From JADJPO01 sp963828555 (GTDB lineage Bacteria; Actinomycetota; Actinomycetes; Actinomycetales; Kineosporiaceae), in the NCBI GenBank assembly GCA_963828555.1, contig CAWHEL010000004.1, positions 620,001-684,000 of the forward strand: 64,000 nt of DNA. Reading direction: 5' to 3'. The translations under genes and the position numbers were made by a program. This document shows, piece by piece, positions 54,344-61,580 of this stretch; positions within the stretch are counted from its first letter, which is position 1; the number at the start of each line of letters is the position of its first letter. The notes beneath the pieces were generated by a model that ran no database searches, was not told where the DNA came from, and was given only the letters and a program-made list of their open reading frames with translations.

Positions 54344-55174
54344 ATGACTGGCACTGAGGCGACCGGCGGAGCACGACGCTTTCGATTCGGAGTTGTCGCC
54401 CCGGTCACCACTGATCTGCCGGCGTGGCGGGACCAGGTGCGCCGCATCGCCGACAGCGGTTTCTCGACCCTCCTGATGCCCGACGTGCAGCAGTGGCAGC
54501 CTGCACCCGGCCCCACGCTGGCTATCGCGGCGACTCTCGCCGACCTGCGGGTAGGAACGTGGGTGTATGCCTCTCCGCTGCGCCCGCCGCGGAGCTTGGC
54601 CTGGGAGGCGCACTCATTGTCGGTGCTGACCGAAGGTCGCTTCGAGATGGGCATCGGCACCGGCAGACCCGGGATGGAGGACGAGCTGCGTGCGTTGGGC
54701 CTTCCGGTGTCGACACCGAGCCAGCGGTTGTCCCAGGTGCGCGAGGCGGTCACGTCGCTCCGAGAACTCGACGGGCCGGACCTCCATACGCCGGTGGTGA
54801 TGGCCGTGCGTGGTCCGAAGGCCCAAGCGCTGGCGGCCGAGGTGGCGGATACGGTCACGATCGCGTCGTTTCCGCATGACTCCCGGGCCGAGACCCTGCG
54901 ATTGGCGGCCGAGTGTCGCGAACGCCGAGACCTCGAACTGGCGTACCACGTGGCGGTGGTCGGCGACGCCGTCTCCGCGTTCATGGCACCGCCCGACACG
55001 GACCCTGCCGCATTGCGCGCCCTGGACTCGTTGCTGGTGCTTCCGAGTGACCCGGCGGCGGCCACCGACGAGATTCTGCGACGACGTGACGAGGGTGGCT
55101 TCTCCTATGTCGTCGTCGGCGCGAACGCCGTGGGGGCGCTCGCGCCTGTCGTCGCCGAGCTGACGGGGCATTGA
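54344..55174 (+). CDS. F420-dependent LLM-class oxidoreductase, copy 2
   Basis: A 276-residue paralogue of the protein at 50343-51185, nearly identical over long blocks (WRDQVRRIADSGFSTLLMPD; EGRFEMGIGTGRPGMEDELR). The ATG at 54344 is preferred because GGAGG lies nine bases upstream; ATGs at 54245 and 54323 are also in frame. It is oriented toward a RibD_C-type reductase on the other strand, as if the LLM/reductase pair of the first locus had been rearranged. Confidence 0.9.
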   Translation: MTGTEATGGARRFRFGVVAPVTTDLPAWRDQVRRIADSGFSTLLMPDVQQWQPAPGPTLAIAATLADLRVGTWVYASPLRPPRSLAWEAHSLSVLTEGRFEMGIGTGRPGMEDELRALGLPVSTPSQRLSQVREAVTSLRELDGPDLHTPVVMAVRGPKAQALAAEVADTVTIASFPHDSRAETLRLAAECRERRDLELAYHVAVVGDAVSAFMAPPDTDPAALRALDSLLVLPSDPAAATDEILRRRDEGGFSYVVVGANAVGALAPVVAELTGH

Positions 55175-55217
55175 CCGCCGAGGAGCCCTGCCGAGCCGCG
55201 CCCTGGTTGGCGGAGAG

Positions 55218-55841
55218 TCACCGCGCTCGGACGGCGTAGGTCAGGTGGGTCACTCGTGGCGTCGGCTCTGCGCGGAGCGGCTCCAGGGCCACGCTGCCGG
55301 CGTCCACGCCCTCGAACAGGCGGATTCCGGAGCCGAACAGCACGGGGGAGAGGGCGATCGTGAACTCGTCGATCAGGCCGGCGTTCACGTACTCCAGGAT
55401 CGTTGCGCCGCCGCCCGCGATGCGCACGTCCCGGTCGCCGGCGGCCTCGCGGGCCAGCTCGAGCGCGGGCTCGATGCCGTCGTTGACGAAGTGGAAGGTG
55501 GTGCCGCCCGGGCGCTCCCAGGGGTCTCGCTTCTCGTGCGTCACGACGAAGACCGGTGTGTGGAACGGCGCCTCTTCCGGCCACGCGTGCTCGCCGGCGT
55601 CGAACATGCGCTTGCCCATCACACTCGCGCCGGTGCGCAGATACGTCTCCCGCAGGATGTCGTTGTCGCGACCCTCCTCGCCGCCCTCGCCGAGTTTGAG
55701 GTTCTCCCGGAAGAACCGCTGCGGGAAGACCCACTGCTGCAGTTCCATCCACTGCTGCCCCATCAACTCCTCGGGGGACTCGGGCGCGATGAACCCGTCG
55801 AGGGACATCGACACGCTGAAGAACACCTTTCCGGCCATCAT
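55218..55841 (-). CDS. Dihydrofolate reductase-like (RibD C-terminal) protein, copy 2
   Basis: A 207-residue protein whose ATG overlaps the stop of the SRPBCC gene by one base (TGATG). It has the RibD_C core KVFFSVSMSLDGFIAPESPE, GASVMGKRMFDAGEHAWPEE, TPVFVVTHEKRDPWER, VRIAGGGATILEYVNAGLID and LSPVLFGSGIRLFEGVDAG. It is a diverged relative of the protein at 51182-51763. As third gene of an ArsR-SRPBCC-reductase operon, it probably acts in small-molecule turnover under the repressor. Confidence 0.92.
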   Translation of the reverse strand: MMAGKVFFSVSMSLDGFIAPESPEELMGQQWMELQQWVFPQRFFRENLKLGEGGEEGRDNDILRETYLRTGASVMGKRMFDAGEHAWPEEAPFHTPVFVVTHEKRDPWERPGGTTFHFVNDGIEPALELAREAAGDRDVRIAGGGATILEYVNAGLIDEFTIALSPVLFGSGIRLFEGVDAGSVALEPLRAEPTPRVTHLTYAVRAR

Positions 55842-56356
55842 CAACGCTCTTCCCGAAGGCTCTCGGCGACGTAGGCAGCCAGGTTGCTCAGGGTCTGTTG
55901 GCCGCCCTCGATGGCGTGGTACTTCTCGACAGCCTCGTCGCGCAGCTCCTGGGTGGGGAACACGGTGCGCAGCTCGATCCGGGTCGCCGTGCCCTCGCGC
56001 GCGAACGTGAGGACCGACTCGAAGGCGTTGGGGTCGCCGCGGAACTCACCGTGCAGCAATGCGATCCGCTCCGAAGTGGTGATCTCGGTCCAGGAGATCC
56101 ACTCGGCATAGTCTGTGCCGTCCGGTCCGTGCATCACGAAGTGCCACTCACCGCCGACGCGGAACTCGAACGACTGCGTGGTGGTGGTGAACCCGTCGGG
56201 CCCCCACCACCGCGACAGGTGCCGCACCTCGGTGAAGGCCTCGAACACCACCTCCGGTGGGGCGTCGATGACCCGGGAGACGACGATCTCGCGGTCGGCC
56301 GTCGCGGCCTGTGCCGTCTCAAACTGCGCCGGCGCTCCTGGTTCGGTCACGCTCAT
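55841..56356 (-). CDS. SRPBCC / AHSA1-like domain protein
   Basis: A 171-residue START-like protein: REIVVSRVIDAPPEVVFEAF, then TEVRHLSRWWGPDGFTTTTQ, EFRVGGEWHFVMHGPDGTDY and a C-terminal helix (KYHAIEGGQQTLSNLAAYVA). This AHSA1-type fold binds hydrophobic ligands and is very often paired with an ArsR regulator, as here. The gene starts four bases after the ArsR stop. Confidence 0.92.
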   Translation of the reverse strand: MSVTEPGAPAQFETAQAATADREIVVSRVIDAPPEVVFEAFTEVRHLSRWWGPDGFTTTTQSFEFRVGGEWHFVMHGPDGTDYAEWISWTEITTSERIALLHGEFRGDPNAFESVLTFAREGTATRIELRTVFPTQELRDEAVEKYHAIEGGQQTLSNLAAYVAESLREER

Positions 56357-56359
56357 CAG

Positions 56360-56701
56360 CTACCCCTTCTGCTGTGCCTGCTTGAGGTCCTGCACGTACG
56401 CGTCCAGCCGGTCGAAGCTCTCGCTCCAGAACCGCTCGAACCCGCCGGCCCACTCGTGCACCGGTCGCAGCCCGCGGGCGTCGAGGCCGTACAGGCGCTG
56501 CTTGCCCGCCTTGCGGTCACGCACCAGCCCGACCTCCCGGAGCACCCGCAGGTGTTTGGACGCCCCCGGCTGGGTCATTCCCAGTTCCTGGGCCACCTCG
56601 GTCACCGGCCGCTCGCCCGCCCGCAGCAGCACCAGGATCTGCCGGCGCTGCGGCTCGGCGATGGCGTTGAAGACGTCCGACGTCGTCGCTGCGCGTGCCA
56701 T
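56360..56701 (-). CDS. ArsR family transcriptional regulator
   Basis: A 113-residue winged helix: SDVFNAIAEPQRRQILVLLR, ELGMTQPGASKHLRVLREVG (recognition helix) and RDRKAGKQRLYGLDARGLRP. No metal-binding Cys pair (ELCVCDL) is present, so it is of the SRPBCC-paired type that does not sense arsenic. ATG 56701 is chosen because a -10 element ends eight bases before it and no Shine-Dalgarno precedes any of the three close ATGs. It heads the operon with the SRPBCC and reductase genes. Confidence 0.92.
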   Translation of the reverse strand: MARAATTSDVFNAIAEPQRRQILVLLRAGERPVTEVAQELGMTQPGASKHLRVLREVGLVRDRKAGKQRLYGLDARGLRPVHEWAGGFERFWSESFDRLDAYVQDLKQAQQKG

Positions 56702-56708
56702 GAACGCC

Positions 56709-56736
56709 ATCATATGCCGATATCGGAATGCGTCAA
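56709..56736 (-). promoter_or_regulatory. Leaderless ArsR promoter with palindromic operator
   Basis: On the minus strand: -35 TTGACG (56731-56736), 16-bp spacer, -10 TATGAT (56709-56714), transcription start expected near the ATG at 56701. The palindrome ATTCCGATATCGGCAT (56714-56729; one mismatched pair, CCGATATCGG core perfect) fills the spacer, so the ArsR protein would compete with RNA polymerase. Confidence 0.75.
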
Positions 56737-56975
56737 GCCAGGATGAGAGTCGAGGACTTCGAGGTTGGACGTCGTCGTCAGGACTGGTGCGGTCGCGCAT
56801 GGTCGTGGAGTAGTGCGGTGCGCCACCGCTCGCGCCATCGTCCGCTCGACTCGGTGGGGTTGCCCGTCGAGTGACGTGTCGAGGGGAGAAGGTCACTGCG
56901 TCCCGGCTTGTCGCAATGCGTTGTTGACGGTTGCTGTGCGTGAATGGTGTCCGGACGGCTCTGTGAAGGGGTGTC

Positions 56976-57419
56976 GTGGGCTTTCGAGGTGACCGATCGC
57001 GTCGTGTGACCACGGCCATGCTGTGCGGGCTTCTGAGTCTCGTCACGGAATTGCCTGCTGCGCAGGCGATTCCGCCTTGCGGAGCCCAGCATCTCGCAGT
57101 GCCTCGCGCCAATCAGGTTGTCACCTGGGACGAGCTGGACACCGCAAGAGAAGCGCTCGCGATCCCCGCTGTGGTCGCCGCGGTCGCCCGGGGTATCGCG
57201 ACCAAGGCGTCGAAAGCTGCAGCCAAGGCACGGCGTTCTCCCAGCGTCGCCGACGTCCGCCGCGCCGTGGGACCCTCCGTCGGGAAGTACGTGAAGGTCG
57301 TCGTGCGGCCGGTGCGCAACGGTGTCCGGGTGAGTGCGGTGAATCCCTATACCAAGATCGTGAGCCGCGTGAGCGTGACCGTGGAGAAACGCCGCACCAT
57401 GGTGATGTACGAGCTGTGA
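56976..57419 (+). CDS. Small exported protein coupled to NERD copy 3
   Basis: A 147-residue protein from GTG with GAAGGGG four bases upstream. A basic start is followed by a hydrophobic stretch TTAMLCGLLSLVTELPAAQA, consistent with a signal peptide. The mature part is basic and Ala-rich (TKASKAAAKARRSPSVADVR), then strand-rich (YVKVVVRPVRNGVRVSAVNP). Its TGA overlaps the GTG of the NERD gene (GTGA), so translation is coupled. A decayed homologue precedes NERD copy 1. Family not recognised. Confidence 0.75.
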   Translation: MGFRGDRSRRVTTAMLCGLLSLVTELPAAQAIPPCGAQHLAVPRANQVVTWDELDTAREALAIPAVVAAVARGIATKASKAAAKARRSPSVADVRRAVGPSVGKYVKVVVRPVRNGVRVSAVNPYTKIVSRVSVTVEKRRTMVMYEL

Positions 57420-58489
57420 ACACAACAGTCGCCGGTCGCTCGCGGATGCCTCGTCGGCGTCGGGTGCCCGACAGTGCCCGTAGGAGCGGCTCCACCCCGC
57501 GGCGACGGGCACGGATGAGGCAACGTGCCTATGTTCGGGCGCATTGGTTCACGTTGGTGAAGTACGGGTCATTGGTGCTGGCGCCGTCACTGGTGACGGT
57601 GCCGTTGATTCGGAACAGCTTCGCGCGAGGAGTTGTCACGGGCGCGCTGCTCACCGGCACGGTCGGCTTCCTGGGCTTCCTCGTCGTCCAGCTGACCGGC
57701 ACCGGCCCGACGATGATGGGCGACCTGGCTGAGCGCTGGACGGCTGACGCGCTGCGCCACCTGCGGCGTCAGGGGTGGCAGGTTGCCCACCACGTGGTCC
57801 TGGCCAAGGGCGACATCGATCACGTGGTGGTCGGCACTGCCGGCGCCTTCGTGGTGGAAACGACGTGGCGAGGTGGAGGCTGGCGCGAGCCGTCGGCCGC
57901 GCCGCAGCTGGAGCGGGCCTGCCAGCAGATCGCCGACCAGGCACGCCGCCTGCGGCTGTGGACGAAGTCCCGCCAACTCAACATTCCCGTGAACGCGGTC
58001 GTCGCCACCTGGGGCTGGGACGGGTTCTCGGACTCCGGCATGGCGGGTGATGAGGAGTACGCCGTGCGGCGCGTCGGCGATGTCGACGTCGTCCCCGGCC
58101 ATCACCTGGAGCGATGGTTCTCCGAGCACGCTCAGCCGCTGTTGACCAGCGAGCAGGTGGAGTCCAGCTGGGAGATGATCGCTGAGAGAGTGGCCCGGCG
58201 CGACGCCTACGAGGCCGATCACCAACCGATGCCGGCGTCGATCGGATGGCTGGCGGCCCGCCTGGGCGGGCTGCTTGCCCTGGGGGTGGTCGCTGCAGCG
58301 GCGGTGCTTGCGGTGCTGGGAGTGACGACGTCGCTGCCGGGGATGTGGCTGGGTGCCGCGGTGCTGCTGGTGCCGGCGGCGGGGGCTCGTGTGTCTGATC
58401 GATGGCATGCGGCCCGGTGGGCGTGGGCGTTCGGCGTGGTGGCCACTGCCGCGGGGATCAGCCTGGCGGCACTGGTCACGACCATCTGA
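57416..58489 (+). CDS. NERD-domain membrane protein, copy 3
   Basis: 357 residues from GTG, overlapping the stop of the small exported protein gene. Same architecture as copy 2, with slightly more divergence (VAHHVVLAKGDIDHVVVGTA; GAFVVETTWRGGG). The ETK of copies 1 and 2 is ETT here, so the lysine of the ExK pair in the nuclease-like core is replaced. Intact frame. It is followed within ~75 bases by fragments of two other genes. Confidence 0.9.
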   Translation: MNTTVAGRSRMPRRRRVPDSARRSGSTPRRRARMRQRAYVRAHWFTLVKYGSLVLAPSLVTVPLIRNSFARGVVTGALLTGTVGFLGFLVVQLTGTGPTMMGDLAERWTADALRHLRRQGWQVAHHVVLAKGDIDHVVVGTAGAFVVETTWRGGGWREPSAAPQLERACQQIADQARRLRLWTKSRQLNIPVNAVVATWGWDGFSDSGMAGDEEYAVRRVGDVDVVPGHHLERWFSEHAQPLLTSEQVESSWEMIAERVARRDAYEADHQPMPASIGWLAARLGGLLALGVVAAAAVLAVLGVTTSLPGMWLGAAVLLVPAAGARVSDRWHAARWAWAFGVVATAAGISLAALVTTI

Positions 58490-58562
58490 CGGTTCGCGGT
58501 GCGGCACGGAGTGCTCCACGGTGTTCACCACCTGGGTCGGGTCGGCTGCCATCCTTGGCCGT

Positions 58563-58640
58563 ATGGGGGATGACGCGCCGCCGGAGCCACGCTGGTGCGT
58601 GGTGGGCAACGTCGTCGCGGAGCGGCTCTACGGTGAGGAC
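58563..58640 (+). pseudogene. 5' fragment of an unidentified gene
   Basis: A start ATG is followed by GDDAPPEPRWCVVGNVVAER and LYGED, which resembles the beginning of a common actinobacterial hypothetical protein (PRWCVVGNVV start). At about 58640 it runs directly into an inverted amidohydrolase fragment, so only ~26 codons remain. Confidence 0.5.
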
Positions 58641-58940
58641 ATCGGTGATCGCCTCGTGTGGGCGCACCGGGGTTCCGGTGCGGTCGCGGCCGGTCACGGC
58701 GGCGCGCACCCCGACGAAAGGGTCGAGCCGCACCGCGGGGTGGTCCGAACTGAACGACAGGTCGACCCCGGCGTCGAGCATGGTGCGTTACGGCATCATC
58801 AGGATCGGCGCGGGCACCGGGGTCACCTCGAAGTCGTGCGCCTTCGCCACGATGAAGGACGGCTGCGCGACGAGCGGGAGTCCGGCGTCGGCGATCCTGG
58901 CGACGGTCACCGGGTCGACGGTGAGGGCGTGCTCCATTCG
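58640..58940 (-). pseudogene. Internal fragment of a YtcJ-like amidohydrolase gene
   Basis: Minus-strand coding similar to 39750-40045 of the intact amidohydrolase: RMEHALTVDPVTVARIADAG, PLVAQPSFIVAKAHDFEVTP then, after a one-base slip near 58785, RTMLDAGVDLSFSSDHPAVR and GVRAAVTGRDRTGTPVRPHE. Both ends are missing. The right end stops within about five bases of the left border of the second DUF222-HNH repeat unit. Confidence 0.85.
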
Positions 58941-59062
58941 GGTCCGACGTGAGGGTGTGCAGGGTTGGTTCCTGGCCTCATCTGTGACGTAAGTCGTTGG
59001 CTCCGTAGTGGTTCTGTGTCTGGTGTGGTCGGGGGAGTTTGTCCACAGGCGGAGTATTGAGT

Positions 59063-59091
59063 TTGACTCGTACAGGTGTTCGATTGATACT
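59063..59091 (+). promoter_or_regulatory. LexA-box promoter of DUF222-HNH copy 3
   Basis: -35 TTGACT (59063-59068), 17-bp spacer, -10 GATACT (59086-59091), ATG at 59098. LexA box TCGTACAGGTGTTCGA at 59068-59083 overlaps the end of the -35 and fills the spacer. The -10 to ATG distance again predicts a leaderless mRNA. Confidence 0.82.
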
Positions 59092-59097
59092 TGATGC

Positions 59098-60381
59098 ATG
59101 GTCGCTGAGTTGTTCGAGTCCTCGCCTGAGTCGCCGTGGTCGGTGGCGGGGCGGATCTCGGCTGCGGTGGATGCGGTGGTGGCGTTGCAGGCGTGTCTGG
59201 ACGTGGCGACGGTGGTGGTGTCCGGGGCGGATGTGAAGGCGATCGAGCGGCTCGCGCGGCGGGTGGACGCCGCCCGGTTGGCGGCTCTGGCGGTGGTGGA
59301 TGCCGCGGGGGTCGGGGACGGGTCGGGGATGAGCGGGACCGCGGCGTGGTGGGCGAACGCGACCAAGGCCGATGGGGGCGCTGCGGCGCGGGAGGTCGGG
59401 TTGGCCCGGGCGTTGGACCGGGGGCTGGGCGCGACCCGGGCAGCGCTGGGCGAGGGAGAGGTGTCCACCGAGCACGCGGCGGTGATCGCCAAGGCCGTCC
59501 GGGACCTGCCCGCGGGCCTGACCGCCGGTGAGCGGGACCAGGTCGAGGCCGACCTGGTGGAGACGGCGAAGCGGGTGGACCCGGCGACGCTGCGGCGGGC
59601 GGCGCGGCGGGCGTTGGATGCGTTGGACCGCCCGACCGCGGAGGCGGACGCGCATGAGGACCAGACCCTGCGCGATGAGGAGGAGCGGGCCCGGGCGGCG
59701 GCGGCGTTCACGATGCACGACAACGGCGACGGCACCACGAGTGGACACTTCACCGTGCCGACCCTGGCGGCCTCGATCCTGCGGAAGATCCTGGAGCAGA
59801 TGACCGCGCCCCGGCGGATGACCCCCGACGAACGCGGCGGCGTCGACGGTGCGGCGACCGGGACGGACTGGGCGCACGCCCAGGGCCTGGCATTCACCGA
59901 GCTGTTGGAGCGGCTGCCCACGGATCACCTGTCGGGCAAGGTCGCCGCGACCATCGTGGTCACCCTGTCCTGGGAACGGCTCCTCGCCGGCCTCGGAGCA
60001 GCGTCGGTCGACACCGGGATGGACCTCTCCGCCGGCGAGGCCCGCCGACTGGCCTGCGGCGCGGGGATCGTCCCCGCGGTACTGGGGACCGGGTCGCTGC
60101 CACTGGACCTGGGCCGCGCGTCCCGCCTGTTCACCGAGGCCCAACGAGTGGCGTTGGCCACCGTCTACGACACCTGCGCCGCGCAGGGCTGCGACCGGCC
60201 GTATGCGTGGACCGAGCTGCACCACGAAACACCCTGGTCACGGGGCGGGAAGACCGACCGCAAGGACGCCGTCCCGGCGTGCCAACACCACCACGGACGA
60301 TTGCATGATCCGAGATACGAGCATGTGATCACCACGGATGCGAACGGGAAGAAGACCATCACCTTCACCCGACGCACATAG
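59098..60381 (+). CDS. DUF222 domain HNH endonuclease family protein, copy 3
   Basis: 427 residues, intact, aligning without gaps to copies 1 and 2. HNH region: CAAQGCDRPYAWTELHHETP, WSRGGKTDRKDAVPAC and CQHHHGRLHDPRYEHVITTD. The residue changes are scattered rather than clustered, which suggests all three copies remain under similar constraint. Regulation is predicted to be by LexA through the promoter just upstream. Function of the family is unknown; an HNH fold implies DNA cleavage. Confidence 0.93.
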   Translation: MVAELFESSPESPWSVAGRISAAVDAVVALQACLDVATVVVSGADVKAIERLARRVDAARLAALAVVDAAGVGDGSGMSGTAAWWANATKADGGAAAREVGLARALDRGLGATRAALGEGEVSTEHAAVIAKAVRDLPAGLTAGERDQVEADLVETAKRVDPATLRRAARRALDALDRPTAEADAHEDQTLRDEEERARAAAAFTMHDNGDGTTSGHFTVPTLAASILRKILEQMTAPRRMTPDERGGVDGAATGTDWAHAQGLAFTELLERLPTDHLSGKVAATIVVTLSWERLLAGLGAASVDTGMDLSAGEARRLACGAGIVPAVLGTGSLPLDLGRASRLFTEAQRVALATVYDTCAAQGCDRPYAWTELHHETPWSRGGKTDRKDAVPACQHHHGRLHDPRYEHVITTDANGKKTITFTRRT

Positions 60382-60438
60382 GCGTCGATCATGATGGTGC
60401 CGATTCCTGAGCGGGCAGTCGTTCGCTCGAGCGCGACC

Positions 60439-61578
60439 TCAGATGGGCGGGATGAACCTGGGAATGGGGCCGGTGTCGACGTCCTGTTCGCTGGTGTCGC
60501 TGGTGGCCTGGGGGGTGGGCGCGTCGGGCGCATCCGCGGTCGCAGCCGGCGTGCTCGGCGGCGCGGAGCGGCGGGCTGGGATGAGGCGCTTGCCGAACTG
60601 CATCAGTTGAGCGCGCATCTTCGGGCGGGGAGCCAGGATCAGGGCGATCGCCAGCACCAGAGGGCTGCCGATCAGGGCGGCGATGTCCAGGTAGGTCAGT
60701 ACCGGAACCACGACCTGCTGGTCCTTCGAGACCGTCAGCGGCCGGCCGAGTTTCAGGCCTGGGGCGTCGGCGGTCAGCAGGTAGTCGCCCCGAGGCACTG
60801 CGAGCATTGTCGCCTCGCCGTTCTTCAGCTTCATGGTGAGGGTCGGGCGGCCTTCACCGCTGAGCGTCACCGACTTGCCGATCTTGAAGCCGAACACCCG
60901 GTCGACGACATAGATCTGCAGGTCGAAGGCGAGCAGGGGCACGCGCACCGACTGGGTCTGGCTCGGCAGGAACTTCACTTGGGACTTGACCACCACGTTC
61001 ACGCCGTTGACCAGCACCTTCTCGATGGTCTGGTAGATCTGGCGCTCTTCGAGCCCATTGGCGCCGCGCAGCACCCGGGAGGCCTGCATCCATTGCGGGC
61101 TTCGCGAGGTGTACGTCTTCTCCTCCCCGGTCGAGCTCTTCACCGTCCAGGAGTCCACGCTCTCCGGCGGCAATCCGGTGAACGTCACCCCCACCCGGTA
61201 GTCGGTGGCGAACGCCAACTGCAGCTTCCGGCCGCCCTGGCTGATGAACACCCGGGTGTAGCGCGCCCGCAGGATCGGCGTCAGCTCGATCGGCTCTTCG
61301 GGCCCGGCCACCCTCGAGGCGTCGGTGACCTTGCAGGCCAGCACGCTGCCCGTGCCCTTCTTCGACAGCACCACCGGCTGGTCGTCGAGTCTGACGATCG
61401 CCCCTGGTACCACCGGAATGGTCTCGATCGCGATGGCCGTCGGCGCAGCCCCGCCGGCGCAGCCGGGCGCCGCGGCGGCGGGCCCGGCTGCACCGGCGAC
61501 GAGCCCCGCCGCGGCCACTGCCACGGCGAGTGCCAGACGACGGATGGCACTCCGGCCCCCTGCGCCGATGCTTGCCAT
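60439..61578 (-). CDS. Exported, membrane-anchored protein of unknown function
   Basis: A 379-residue protein with signal peptide (RRLALAVAVAAAGLVAGAAG, cleavage after AAA near residue 37), a ~265-residue beta-rich outer domain containing two cysteines, then one membrane helix (YLDIAALIGSPLVLAIALIL, about residues 297-316). A basic and Pro/Thr-rich cytoplasmic tail ends DTGPIPRFIPPI. Segments such as LAVPRGDYLLTADAPG look like a carboxypeptidase-regulatory-like strand pair. It starts two bases after the phosphoesterase stop, so it is in the same operon. Family not recognised. Confidence 0.75.
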   Translation of the reverse strand: MASIGAGGRSAIRRLALAVAVAAAGLVAGAAGPAAAAPGCAGGAAPTAIAIETIPVVPGAIVRLDDQPVVLSKKGTGSVLACKVTDASRVAGPEEPIELTPILRARYTRVFISQGGRKLQLAFATDYRVGVTFTGLPPESVDSWTVKSSTGEEKTYTSRSPQWMQASRVLRGANGLEERQIYQTIEKVLVNGVNVVVKSQVKFLPSQTQSVRVPLLAFDLQIYVVDRVFGFKIGKSVTLSGEGRPTLTMKLKNGEATMLAVPRGDYLLTADAPGLKLGRPLTVSKDQQVVVPVLTYLDIAALIGSPLVLAIALILAPRPKMRAQLMQFGKRLIPARRSAPPSTPAATADAPDAPTPQATSDTSEQDVDTGPIPRFIPPI

Positions 61579-61580
61579 GA

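Larger units (their letters stand above)
58945..60381 (+). repeat. 1.44-kb DUF222-HNH repeat unit, copy B
   Basis: The partner of 46674-48111. The left border lies a few bases after the amidohydrolase fragment, the right border at or just after the stop codon. Shared non-coding blocks upstream show that promoter and gene were duplicated together. Confidence 0.75.
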
